Assembly: GCA_030411725.1 (NCBI GenBank) | Contig: MU839834.1 | Coordinates: 558,001 to 622,000, forward strand | Source of the DNA: Echria macrotheca | Lineage: Eukaryota > Ascomycota > Sordariomycetes > Sordariales > Schizotheciaceae | Direction of reading: 5' to 3' | DNA length: 64,000 bases | In this document: positions 22,156 through 34,569 of the stretch, piece after piece | Layout: every line of letters begins with the position of its first letter | How positions within the stretch are numbered: position 1 is the stretch's first letter | Position numbers and translations under genes: made by a program | The notes under the pieces: model-generated | Told to the model about the DNA's origin: nothing | Database searches by the model: none | Seen by the model: the letters and a program-made list of their open reading frames with translations, nothing else

Positions 22156-24592
22156 GAGACGCGATAAAAGATGAGGGGTGTCTGTTTTGACGGAGCGCCG
22201 CGGGATTAGACGGGCCGGGCTGGGTTGGTCGGCGGCCTATTTCCGACCACATAGAACCGGCAGGAAGAAACGAAAACAAAGGGGAGGTGGGAAGGGGTGA
22301 TGTTAATGGGATAGACAGCATGGCGCATGGGAAGCAAGCCGCTCATCTAGATTCGCCGACCTTGGGTTTTACGACTGGGACTCCTTGCCCCATGGGAAAC
22401 AGACGGCGGTACCCGCTCGTACCACTGGGCATCTGAGATCTCGGGTCAAGGCAAGGGGAGGGGCGTGGGATCGAGGTGCTCCTCCCTGTTGTATAATTGT
22501 TTCCCTCGGCTGGTCGCGAGCGGGGGGCTTGTGTGTTTGTTTCTTTTGTCCCCTGTACACTATGGTCCGCTGCGGGTCAATCAGAGTCTATTTACCATCC
22601 TTCTTGTTTGTGTATTGAACTGTCGACAGATACAGGGGCAACCCCCCGGCGGCGGGGGCTAATATGCCCATGATCGACGTCAATGGGGGGGATGGGTCTG
22701 AAGAAAGGTCTAGGCTGCATGTCTACATTCTACGGTCTGACGTTCGCCACTACCTATAACCGGCAGCGCGAGCTCAGCTACGCCTGGTTCTGCCTGGTTC
22801 TGCCTGCAAGTACCTAACGGCCTCGCACACCGGACAAACTCCAGTGCTAATGGTTGTGGGGAGATACGAGTGTAGAATGGTACGACGCGTTGAAATTTTG
22901 TAGATTGATGAGATGGAGATGGCCACAGGGGCCTCTCAGGTCGTCAGGGGTAGAAGAAGCCTCGACGGGTTGACGGGTTATCTTCCCCGGTTGGTGTGGT
23001 GAGTAATTACGTGTGAGGTTGTGCATACATACGACTTTGTCCTTATGGGTGTGGTGGACAAAGTAGCACTTACGCCCTGAGTGTTTCTCTGTTTTGGCTC
23101 TTCTACTGGTGGTTGGTTGGTGATGGTGGTGGTGGTGGTGCTGGCGGTTGTTCCCCTGTATGCTAGGTAGTGGCCAGCTGATCCCCCGTCTGACTGTGTG
23201 GATGCATGATGGGTGGATATTTGATCGACTAGGCTTACAACCGTACTGCCGCGACAGAAGCGGGGGACGGGGGTCAGGAAAACATCGAGATGTGGAGGGT
23301 GTGGGAAGCGAGATGGAGAGACAGAGAGAGGGAGAGAGAGAGATGGGAGAACTGAGAGGAAGGACGATAAGCCCGGGCCCGGGAGTAGACAGATCGGACA
23401 GAGATTGTGTGGTTCCACGGCGTTGGGGGGGATGGGGATGGGATGGACAAAGAACCAACAAGCGCACGCAGTCTCTCGTGATCAAGGCAAGCAGGAGGCA
23501 GGAGGCAGAGAGTTAAGGCAAGGCAAGGGACTTGCATAAACTGAACTTTGCCCATCGACTGGCCAGATGATGAATAGGGGTTGCCAATCTTGTCCAGGTC
23601 TGGCTCAGGTTCTGGTCCGATGACCAACCATCCACGCAGGAGGTAACCCATTCAGACACACCATATATACCTCCTCTCATGGGCAAGGGGGCAGCAGCCA
23701 ATATAGCGGAGGAGGAGAGAGACGCAGGAGGCGAAGAGGAGGTCGCAGCAGTCGCGGCCGGGCATATACATATGCGCACCCACATGCCTCCCTACGCCAG
23801 CCATCTCCACCACCCACCTATCCCCGACTGTGTTTCCTCTCCACGTATGCGCCTCGTCGTTCCAGCAGCTCCCAGTTCACACCGCTCGATCAGAGCCCTC
23901 CAGTCAAGGTCCTGTTCGCATCACCCTTCCTTTCGTCTTGCCTTCCAGCCCCCCTGAAGGGCGGACCACTCGTGCTGCTCATCCACCCGTAGCCCCGTGG
24001 ATACACAGATGTATCCCCAGAAAACCTGCTCGCTGCAGCTTCACCCGAGACCCGCAGTCCAAGGCCTGCCACGTCACGCACTATACCCAGCAGACAACCA
24101 GACTGTCGGGTCCAGCACTGTGTCAGTTGATATTCAGAGGGACGGCAACGAAGAATAGGGGGGTACCATGCTAGCCTGCACACTCGAACCCCCGGGGCTA
24201 TGCACCCATAGAAAAGCAGAATCAGGTGAATATTCATCAGAATTCTGGTCAAATCCATAAAAACTAGCAAAGATACATCATCATATGACATGGAAAATGC
24301 CGGAATTTTTGCCCATAACACCGAGCAGTGCTTCTGACTCCTTCCGCATCTGTCTGGCAGATACGACGCATTGGCGCCGCGGAGATGAGCCAAATTCATT
24401 CATCATGTATCGTGTGCCAAAGGAAAAATGATTGGGTAAACTTGAAGGGACTCTGCTGTGCGGTAGCCTGGCGACCGAGCATCCCGCTGTCATTAGCGTC
24501 AGAACCACCTGCCAATCGCTTTCCTCTCACAGGGCTCGCTTACCAGCAGCTATACTCGGTTCAGGCGGCAAACCTGCCTGTTGGATGCGATA
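22156..24592. other. Gene-poor convergent region (2.4 kb)
   Basis: No gene is supported. A (GGT)n run at about 23120-23140 and GA-rich runs at 23315-23345 account for the low-complexity ORFs read from this stretch. It separates two converging genes. Confidence 0.5.
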
Positions 24593-25874
24593 TCACGGCT
24601 TCCTCGCCTTGAAGATATGCCTGCATTCAGTCAGCGATATGCAAGGACATGCATAGGATCCCCAACTCACACTGTCATATATGCATGTATCTTGATGGCC
24701 CGGGATTCCACGTTCACCCTTTGGACGAACGTACGGATATCGGTCGCCGACATGTCCCGTCCTCGAAACAGAGGGGCCATCGTGAGCCCCTCAAGCCCTG
24801 TTATGAAGCCTAGAGTAAACCATCTTCCAAGCTCCCGGCGGGTCGGGTCCTCGGGCCAACCGTTGATAGGAAAAGGGAGGATTTCCTCAACAATATCGAC
24901 GAAACCAGCTTCGGCAAGCCGTCTCTTCGTAGCCTCACTGTCTACCCGCAGGGGTCGATCGAAGCCGTCCATCGCATCCATAACATCGTTCGCCCACCGC
25001 TTCAGAGCGAAGTTCGGCGGCATCGTGTGGTCATCGCAGCGGGGCGTGAAATTGATCTCGACTTGCTCCAGGTGACCATGATACGGCCTCAGGTGGCTTC
25101 CCTCACATTAGCCGTCATCCAAGCTTGTAGGAAAGGCTTACCGACCGAAAGACTTCTGCATACAACCTTGGCCAATTCGCGATACTGCCCGCCAAGGTAC
25201 GCATGTTGATAAGGTCCCATGAACCGGGATCTAGATTCTGCCACGGTACCTCGATATCTACCTGCTGGAACCGGACATTGGGCGGGATGCTGTGACACCA
25301 AGATTAGAACAGAGAGCCTTCGTATTTGAAGGGTGTTACTGACAACTCAGGTTGGATGAGATTCAGGTCGAGGCCAAGTACATGTGCCCTGGGGTATAAT
25401 CTGAAGTCGATTTAAGTCAGCATTGGTACTTCTTGGGAGCCAGCAGCGGCAGCCTTACTCTGCCACATCAATTGCCCAGATTCCGGTGCCACATCCCAAA
25501 TCCAGGATCCTGGGCGTCTCCTGATCGAGCAGGGCAGCTCTGAACAGGCGATGATTCAGAATGAGTGTGAAGAATCGGTGAAAGATGTCCAGCTTATCCT
25601 TTTCCAGCTTTGCAGTCGTCAACAAGAGTACGAAATCGCCACGGGCTTGGGTAGCATACCTCGTCGACCGGGAACATGTATTTTCCCCTTCGAAAACAGC
25701 CGTACATGCGACCATTTTCTTCATAGACTGCCTGGTTCACGCGAGGAGCCTCTGGAGGCGCCTGTGGCGCGCCGTCCCGCTCGCTATTCACCGGAATACT
25801 ACGTCAGCTTCTCGAGGAGAAAATGAACATGTTCATTCTTACGCTGGCGCAGCTGGTGGCGCGGTTGGTGGCAT
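24593..25874 (-). CDS. LaeA-like SAM-dependent methyltransferase
   Basis: This class I methyltransferase resembles the fungal LaeA/TAM-domain family; no specific substrate can be given. Seven exons on the minus strand (25874-25843, 25798-25660, 25607-25459, 25400-25344, 25289-25146, 25096-24671, 24620-24593) give 324 residues. Motif I is ILDLGCGTGIWAIDVAE (glycines near 95-99). Later landmarks are HVLGLDLNLIQPEFIPPNVRF, DLINMRTLAGSIANWPRLY, FRHLRPYHGHLEQVEINF and the end YMTVHIFKARKP. The N-terminus is Pro/Ala-rich and disordered. Splice sites at exons 4-5 and 5-6 were chosen among neighbours to match LaeA-like sequence (GTCAGT and GTCGGT donors). The last intron has a perfect GTGAGT donor. 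It stands alone between two gene-poor stretches, so no biosynthetic cluster is evident. Confidence 0.85.
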
Positions 25875-28800
25875 TATGAAAAGTTTCTGACGTGACTTGC
25901 GTCTCGACTCAACCCAATGCCTCGCCTTCTTGAAAACCAGTCGAAATGTCCCTGCTTGACGGAGAGCTCAAGACAAAGTTTTTCATCTAGAACGCTGCGT
26001 TCCACTCGTCGATATAGGGTCAAAGATGAAATACCTCAGACGGTGACTAAAGACAGGTTGTTAGATCTCGTTGAGCCACACCCCATCCATGTACGGACGT
26101 AATCACTAGGAAGTTGGGGCAGGCGGTACCAGAAAAAGGGCCGTGTATCGATGAACAGAAGAGGCGTGAGAGACAGCCGACCACGACGGCTAGGTGAAGA
26201 GGTGTGGATCGAAAGGTGAATGGGGCTCTTAGGGGCAAAACCGATTCGCTCTCCAGCTTGATATGGCTTCACCAATCCATGTTATGTAGCCGCCTTGGGG
26301 CCTCAGTCGTAGCGGCCAGAATGGGAGGTCCCGAGCGTCGGCGAGCATTCAAGCCTGGGGACTAACAGTGCACGAAGGTGGGGGCCAGGGCAAGGGAAGG
26401 TGTCGGGTAAAACGAAGGAAAATAAAAGACGAGGTCGGCTGAGGCTGAATGGCATTGGAAAGGAGCCGAGTCCCGCGGTCCAACCCACGGCGCGCGAACT
26501 CACGCCGATGTTGGGAATAGGAATTGGAGAGGGCGGGGGGACAAAGTGGGCGGGCCAAGAAAAGGGGCGGGCAACGCGACTACTCGCAGCGCACAACTCA
26601 CCTCGACGATGGAACAATTCGCAAGCTTAGGGGTGTCCGAGTGGCTGGAGCTGCGAGTGTTGAAGCCGTTGTTTTATGCTGAAATTTTCAAGATTGCTGG
26701 CCGATACACAGCGGCGTCGAGCCCACCAACCATATACAATGGATCGAAAAGGGAAAGGGCAAGGGCTGCTCCTTTCACGACAACGCCCGACGTCGCAATG
26801 ATCCAGGGCTTGCCGGCGTTGACGGGCAGAACGGCTGCAGCACGCACAGGGACGGGGACGGAAAGCACCCTGGTCAGCGATTCCCTGCTTGTTGCTTCTG
26901 TTGCTGCTGGCTCACAAAGCTGGCGGCGCGGTTTCTGGGCTGGGCTGGACAGGTGCTGCGTCGTATCGTGTTGTGCTGTGCTGGCAGCGGATCTCGGAAT
27001 CGAAAATAAAATGTTTGCTCGCCGTCACCAGCAAGGCCCGTGGCCGATTCTGCAGGCCTGCGCGCAGAGTGTGTTGTTTACTCGACAAACAGTGCCTGGG
27101 AGGACAAGCGAAGCGGCAGGCGGTCGGTAAAGTTAGCGGAGTGGGATGCTGCAAATCCAACGGCCCCTCACAAGGTGCAAGGTGCCTGGGTTGGGTTTCA
27201 GTACCACGGCAAGGTGGAGGCGGGAGTGTGTGTGGAAGCCGCTCCGAAAAGTGGGTTCTGGCGGATTAAATACCCAGAGTCTGACCCAGACACGCCAGAA
27301 CACCGCAGGTTGAGAGGAAGTGACGACTGACGGCCAACGTGTGTATTGTTTCTGAGGAGTGGAGGTGGACGCTCCAATTCGACTGCTCGACGGTCTCGTC
27401 GGAGGAAATAAAGAATCCTGCCAACCGGGCTGCACGCTCCCGCTGGCAACCAACAATCACACCAACCACGCTCCCGCCCGTGGGCGCAGCCAGTACAGTA
27501 AAATACAGTGCAACAAGCTGACCCAACCCACCGGTTTCGATGGCCGGCACGCCCAAATCCGCTCGAGTCCCAGTTTTCGCTGCCTTGAACTCCTCTTCCG
27601 GCACCCGACCATCGATCTTCTCTTGTCCACGGCAATGTCATCATTCGCCGCATGCTTCAGCCACACGAGAAAGAGAAGTCACCCTCGAGTCCGTCCGTAT
27701 CATGTGCCCGACGCGGCAAGAGATTGAGTACAGCAACAAGCGAGAAGGACCCGGACATCACGGCCTCGAGGATGCTCGGAAATTTCGCGGCGCTGGACAG
27801 TCACTCTACCACCACCTTACATGTCTACGCGCGGCAGGGATCCCTGCAGCAAAGGCGACATCGCCAGACGGTTGTCTTGATTTGCTGTTCGGCGCTTTTC
27901 GGTCGCCAACATGACCAAGCCCGATCTCGTTGTGCGAGGTGACGACCACTGGCGGATGCAGAGGCAGGCAGACTGGACCGCGGTGCTCGACCTGAGTGGG
28001 AAGAACAAGGGGTGTTTCAGAAGCAGGCACCTCGGTGGCTTTGCAGAAGAAACGGGGGGGGCGGCTTGTCAATTTCTGGTGTGCCAGACGAGTCAGGTAA
28101 GGTCCTCTTCTGGGTCGGATCCAAACTGTCGGGTCTAACACCCCAATCAGAAGCTGGATAGCCGCAACAGAGCAACTCAGAAGGGTCAAGAGGGTGCCGA
28201 CGAGAAATTAATGACACACCAACAGGCGGACATGGACAAAGAGCCCTCTCCCGATGTTCCCGCTCGATTCGGCTGCTCGGTGGCTAACTTTGGGCGTCTC
28301 GTCATCTGTCGCCGTCTCCAATTGAGTGGAATTAGGTCCTACCGCGAGAGCAGGCCCCATCTGGCCGAGTCTTTGTCTCGTCCCGAGGACTCGTGAAATC
28401 ATCCTGAGGCGATCGACCGGGAACTGCACGCAATACCAGTCCAGACCCGGTTGGCACAAGTGGCAGGCGATGTGACTGCGAGTGACGAGACGACGACACA
28501 GGGGCCATAAGGATCAAAGGATGCAGACCCAGGAGATGCCTTGGAGTGCCGCACTCGGGCTCCGGAGGAGCTGTGTAAGTCGCGACGAGTTTCCGTGCCC
28601 CTCGACGCTAACAACTTGGGGGGTAGGGTGACAGGGTGGGCAGCTGCGCGTCGTCGGCCAAGAAACGACAACGACCCCGGCTCAAAAGAAATCCTCGAGC
28701 ATTCATTCGTTACCGGTGGGCCGGATCGCCCCGCTCAGGAGCTCCTCCTCAGGCTCTCCGCTCCTTTGGGCCCCGTTCCGAAAGCAAGACACAACAGCGA

Positions 28801-31022
28801 CCCAAGCCAGACGAGAAGGACAATGCCTTGCCGGTTTCCCACCGCCCTTGGGGTCTTCTAGCGGTGCCCAGGCTCCGAGAAACTCGTTTCCCGACCAATC
28901 AGTCCTGGTTCCGCGCTCTGATCAAGCCTTTCCCCATTCCATGAATACCCAGATGTTGTCCCTTGTCCAGAGATTCGGTGACGAGATGGTGCGGGCTGCA
29001 TTCGGTGCTCCCTCGAGTGGAGTGGCTTCCACACCTGCCCGCCATCTCACCCCGCGCACCATGCTATCGGGACACTCGGTGACCTTGACCGCTTGTTTCG
29101 CACGGTGCAACATGGCAATCCCGGATATTGCGAGAGGAGACGACCGGCAGATTAAGCCGACAGGTAGGTAGTATGCGGCTTATCAGTGTCCCTCTACGTG
29201 TACTTCCGTGGCTTGTGTTTCTTTGTCGACCCTCGACAGAATTTCAAAGACCCCCCCACCCACGCAACCAGGTCAGCCTCATTCCGGATCTGCCTTGACG
29301 TGATTGCTCCGGTCTGCGGCACGTCAGCAAAGCAGGATGATGGTTGGCATTTCCACCAATAGCAGCGAAAGATGCCATCTGGCAACTTGGCCATCAGGAA
29401 ATCTGATGATGCACAGGCGAACCCATGTTTCCGAGGCACGGATCTGACGACTTTTGTGACCTGTCACCAAGCTTGGAAGGGGAAGCCCGAATCACAGAGA
29501 GCAGAAATGACGGGCCGAAGCACCAGAGGGAATGCACTAGTCATTATACAGTCGCCCGAGGTGAAATTACGCTGAATCCACAACGGAGACGATGCGGAGA
29601 TCAGTGGTGAGAGTTACACACATAATGTCTCCCGCTCCGTCTCCGTGGCGACATGAAATTGCCAACAGTAAAAGTGTCCTAGTTGTCCTTGGATTTGTAT
29701 AATATGCGCAATACATTTGGTAAATTCCGTGAGACGTCTTGTTATTAAGGGACCGGGTACACTAACCAGCTCAGACATACCTGTACGAGAGTGCCAAGGG
29801 ACACGGCCGGTCATATCGATTTCTCGGGGGAAGACGGCCCGGGTAACGACACCATGGTTTTATCCTCTTTTTCCAGCTCAGTCGCAATCGCTTTATATAC
29901 ATGCTTAGCTCGGTCCAAATCCTAAATACAAAGTCCACACACAGGGCGGCGTACAGACATAGGAAGGAAGCAACACACACAATATATATTTCGTTGCTCA
30001 AGCGGGGCGGAAGCGGCACGGTATTACAACGCAACACACCACGAATTTTGTATACGTGTTACACGGCAGCTAGAAATCAGTAAGGTAAGGTATACTTGCG
30101 AGCTGTATTGTAACCCCCTTTCCACACAACACACAAGTACAACGTTGCGAGGAGGGGGAAGGCCTGGTGTCCTTTCGGGAATCCTTCCCCTCTGTGCGCA
30201 GATCGATCTTCTCGAGTTACCTGGATAATAAGTAATAATGCGACTGGCGCTCGTGTGTGTATTGTACAATAATCAAGTCATCTGAGCGGGGTGCACCCCC
30301 CTTTTGATCCGCACGCATCTCCCCCTAGAATCCCTATATTCTAAGCAAATATTTCAAGCAAATCTTCCAATACAAACGTCGTAGCATCCGAGTAGCGGCA
30401 AGGAGGCCATTTAGAAGCCAGTCTGAATCTGTTTTACGGTTTTCTATCCTTTTTCTTCACAAGGAATGATATCTCTTTGGTCTTCACCTAGGGTGCGTCC
30501 AAGGTCCTGGCATATACGTTAAATCCAGCTTATATTTTCAATTTCATCAGCGTTTCGCAGGTTTAAAATCTTGATATATGGTAGATAGGCTTTTTAAAAA
30601 GTATATATTCAGCTTTTGGAAAAGTGTCAATGGTAGACTGGAAGGTAGTCGCGTAGAAGCTGCTTCGGGGGGGGGGGGGGGGGTGCGCGCCTCCATCAGA
30701 TGCCATAATCAATAGGTAAATGGGCTGTTTATCCCCAAGAGACGAGATCGTTCGGCCTCTGCACACGGTTTAATTCGACCAATGTTTACCTCGTACCATT
30801 CTTGGGGGGGGGGGAGGGCGTGAGTCTTGGGCTCCTAACGGCTTAACAAGAAGAAGAATCGGGACTTCCTTCAGTGTGATACAGCCCATCATGGCAACTG
30901 GACATCTTTCAAATATTGGCAAAGTCATTTCCTGCTAGGTACCCTGGGTATACGCTTCCAACCACCCAAACCGAATATATCCAACACTACATAGAACAAA
31001 ACTGCTTCCACCGACCCCAAAT
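25875..31022. other. 5.1-kb gene-poor region
   Basis: I could support no gene. At 27540-27942 two overlapping ATG-started ORFs have fairly ordinary codon use, but neither resembles a known protein. From about 29600 to 30950 the DNA is distinctly more AT-rich and has no long ORF on either strand, and it includes a 17-base G tract at 30667-30683. Confidence 0.45.
30667..30683 (+). repeat. Poly-G tract (about 17 G)
   Basis: An uninterrupted G run lies in AT-rich intergenic DNA, with a second, shorter G run at about 30805-30813. Confidence 0.8.
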
Positions 31023-32991
31023 CTACTGAACCTTCCTATCCGCGGCCAACTCCGCAGACTCGGTCGGCGTCGCACCCACAGCGAGCGTATCGTCGTGTAT
31101 GTACAACGTCATGACCTTGGGCCCGGGGTAATGTCGAACGGCATGGACAACCCACCAGATGCCCGTGATAGCCACTACGCCCATGAGGATGACGGCGTTA
31201 TAGTTCATGGTCTCGACCGTGGTCGGGAGGGCATACGCTACAGAGTTGGTTAGGTTCTAGGTAAAACAAAAATCCAGGGGCAGAAAGCAATCTTACGGAA
31301 GCAGTAAAAGATGTTGAATAGCGTGATGAACAGCACCGCCAGGATGTTGACGGGCATGCCGAACTTGCCCAGATGGAAGGGGCCGGGCGGGAAGTACTTC
31401 CGTCCGGTGACGATATTACCCGCGAATGGAATCGCATACGACGTCGTCGTCAGAATAATGAACGAGCCCGCCAGGTTCAGGAACGCAACTGGGCTGCCCA
31501 GCGGGATGGCACCGATGCCGGTGGCGATAACGGCTGGATATCTGGTCAGCATTCGCAGCATTACGGGACGGGCTAGACATACCAACAAACAGGGTCGCGG
31601 GAACCGGACAGCTGAGCCGCTCATCAACCTTGGCGAAGAACTTGGAGAAGGGTACTGCGTTGTCTCGAGCCAGCGCCCAGTAGATCCGAGAATTGGTCAC
31701 TGTGGTACCAATGCAGCAGAGGATTGTCGCGCACCAGATGATGAACAACAAACCAAAGGTCGCCCCCGCCCTGATATTCCCCTCACCATCGGCCGTGGCT
31801 TGCTCGTAGATGTTGACAAGAGGATACGTGTTTATGCCCGTGGTCAGCACGCTGATATCGGTGATCGCATAGGAGAGGGCAATGGCAAAGCAGAATGCGT
31901 CTATAGGCGGCGGTTGTCAGTTTACAGACTGTGCGAGAGCGTTGTCTCAACTTACAGAGAAAGCCGAGGCCGATTTGAAGGGCAATTCCTTTCGGGAGAT
32001 CCCTCTTTGGGTGTGGGAGCTCTTCGGCCATGTGCTACGGACGTTAGATTGGATATGACCAAAAATCTGACGGACTCACCGTGATGGCATCCGGTGTGCC
32101 AATGGTGAAAGCGCCGTTCAGAACTCCAAGGAGAAACGCCACACCGCCGTCCCAACCCGTAAGGTTATTCTCGTTAAACGACCCCCAGACAAAGTAATTG
32201 CTGGCATGTTGCTGGGGCATGGCGGCAAGGACGATAATGGTGACAATGCCTCCAACGATAACGAAGAACATGCCGAGGTTCTGCGTGTGCGGGATAACCC
32301 GGTTGGCGAAGATGATGAGCGCGGTCCCCAGCCACAGAATCAACAGGTAGGCCACATAGACGTGCCAGGCCTCGAATACGTATGTATCGCCGTGGTAAAC
32401 CACATACATGTTAACCGAGATGTTGGCTCCGATCTGGACAAGCGCGGCAAGATCGAACATCCACCCGTAAAAGTTAATCCAACCAGTAACGAAACCGAGG
32501 AAGCGGCCCCATTTAGTACCGCCCGCGATGGTCGCCCAGTGGTACACACCACCTGCCGTTGGAACGGATGAGGCCATCTACAAACAGCGAGTGTCAGACG
32601 CGCATCGTGGTGGTAGCCTGGAGAGCTCTGCCTACCTCGGCCAGACCCAATCCGATGAATGAATAATAGAATAGCGCCACCAGCAAGCCGAAGATGATGC
32701 CCGGGGGGCCACCGTTCACTGCACGAGACTGGCGTCAACGAAGATCCGGGAACGACTGTTGGTGATACAAAGGGCAGGCGTACGTATGGATACCGAAATG
32801 GATGAGCCGAGAGCAACCCACGCATTGTCGACCGTAACAGCAATGCCGGCCAGCCCTACGAGCCCATATTGGCGCTTCAGCTGGTCCCTGTAGCCCGAGG
32901 CATTGACAATGACACCATTCTCGACAGCGGCGACGGTCTCGTCTTCCGACCCACCATCGATGGGCTTGGCATCCTTTGCAGGTTCGCTCAT
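31023..32991 (-). CDS. APC-superfamily amino acid permease (GABA/choline permease-like)
   Basis: This is a plasma-membrane transporter of the amino acid/choline branch of the APC superfamily, which in fungi includes GABA and choline permeases; the substrate cannot be fixed. Seven exons on the minus strand (32991-32784, 32718-32636, 32577-32080, 32034-31956, 31900-31583, 31533-31297, 31237-31023) give 545 residues, normal for the family, with about 12 hydrophobic segments. A soluble N-terminus precedes QYGLVGLAGIAV. ASSVPTAGGVYHWATIA and THMAEELPHPKRDLPKGI are family signatures, the latter on the cytosolic loop. Later segments include TTVTNSRIYWALARDNAVPF and a hydrophilic C-tail ending ESAELAADRKVQ. 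Introns are 45-65 nt with clear GT/AG ends. No partner gene lies nearby. Confidence 0.93.
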
Positions 32992-34569
32992 AGTGTGCTG
33001 ATACTGTCAGAGAGCCCGCGCGGTTGATGAAGCTTTTCAGAGCTCGCAGTGCCACGTCCCGGGAAGCTTTCCCGTGGTGGAGACGAGATATTCGCGTCGG
33101 ACCGGAAGCTAAAGTGCTTGGAGGTGAAGCCAAGGAAGCTTAGACGAGAGAGACACCAAAGTGAATACCGAGACGTGGTGGGCAGCGCGGCTTATAACCA
33201 AAGACCGGGGGGGTAGTACAAGATGGGTGGAACTTTCAACATCCAAAAACACGTCGACGTTCGCGACGGTCTCGACCCAACACAAGATTGTACTCGGGGA
33301 GAATACCAATCTCCAGTCGAGTAAAGTTATCTCTATCTCGCTGATAGCGCCAGCTTCAGCATGATTGATAAGAGCTCTGACCAGCACAAAAACACTTGGA
33401 CCCTTCGTTCCATCAGCTCCTCGAACAGGGGCGGCCCATCTGGCCTATCAACACGCCGTTCGCCGGCAAGGTCGCCGCAGCCCTGCAGTTTCGTCGACTT
33501 ATCAGGGCCAGACTTTTAGTCCCTTATCGGCCGTTGTCTGGCGTGTGGGGGTGGGGAGCTCCTAAATCACCAAATCGGTGCCATCTCTCTCTCCCCGCGT
33601 CTCGGCCCCCGCCCAGATTCGGAGCCATGGCGGGAGCATGAGATGATCGGGAGACGCGAATGTGACCACCCGACTCCCGAGAGCAAACGGGTCGTTTGGT
33701 GGGTCGAGGACTGCGGCGGCGGCGGCCGGAGTGAAGCCCGGAAAAGTCAAACTGGTCATGTGCCACTGCAGAACCCCTGTCCGACGCGAGCTCGGCAGTC
33801 GGGAAGGTTTGGAGGATTGCGGCTCAAATGTTCGCTGCCGATCTGTGCTGCCTGCCGAGTTTTGGGAAATGTTGGAAGCAAAAGAGTTGAAGAGCTCAGG
33901 ATAAGTTCAACTCGAAGGTAGTCAGTTTAAGGTAAAAACGTAATGGAGACCCAAGGGGCCCGTTAGGTAACACCTTGCTACTTTTGGGACCGTGCATCAA
34001 CCCATCTCCGCAAAACCCTCATGTTCTGGAACTCTTAGAAGGAGCTACCTGCTCACTCAGTACACAGAACGAAAGGCCTGAACCAATATCTCTCAAGTAT
34101 CAACTTGTCTTTAGCCACTGGCAGTTTCAAACGGGTCCACTGCGGCATACCACCAGGAGGGCTGCATCTCGCCAATCTTGCCGCCGATTCCCTAGATTTT
34201 CCTGTACCATCCCGTTCCTTTCTGTTACGCAAGCGCATTACAACACAGCTACAAAAAAGATGGCTGAATATGTCTGGCAGAGCCAACTACCCGTCATTGG
34301 CCGTGAATGAGCAGCCACGGCCGAGATGATGTCAACGTTTGTCTGACTCGGCCGTCACAGCGAGCAGACAATCAGAGCCCAACATAATCGCGTCCTATTG
34401 GCGAGTGAAGCCGCCGCGATAAAGAACCTCTAAGCGCAACATCAGCAAGAACTGATAAGATGACAAAAAGCCTCCCCTCCGACATGATGCCACAGCGCAA
34501 GAAAACGACTATACCGCCAGTGCTTGGAAAGATATCTTCAGACAGCCGCCCAAATTATGACTCCGTCAT
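32992..34569. other. Intergenic region upstream of the permease
   Basis: This 1.6-kb stretch holds the promoter of the permease and the 3' flank of NPT1, both on the minus strand. No gene was seen. Confidence 0.5.

Noticed and set aside
22850..23650. Several long ORFs on the minus strand with His/Ser/Pro runs
   Set aside because: They arise from GGT and GA microsatellites and have no protein-like features.
26630..26700. Possible tRNA (GTGTCCGAGTGGCTGG resembles a Ser/Leu tRNA A box)
   Set aside because: No B box (GTTCGAATC-type) follows at the right distance and no acceptor stem pairs.
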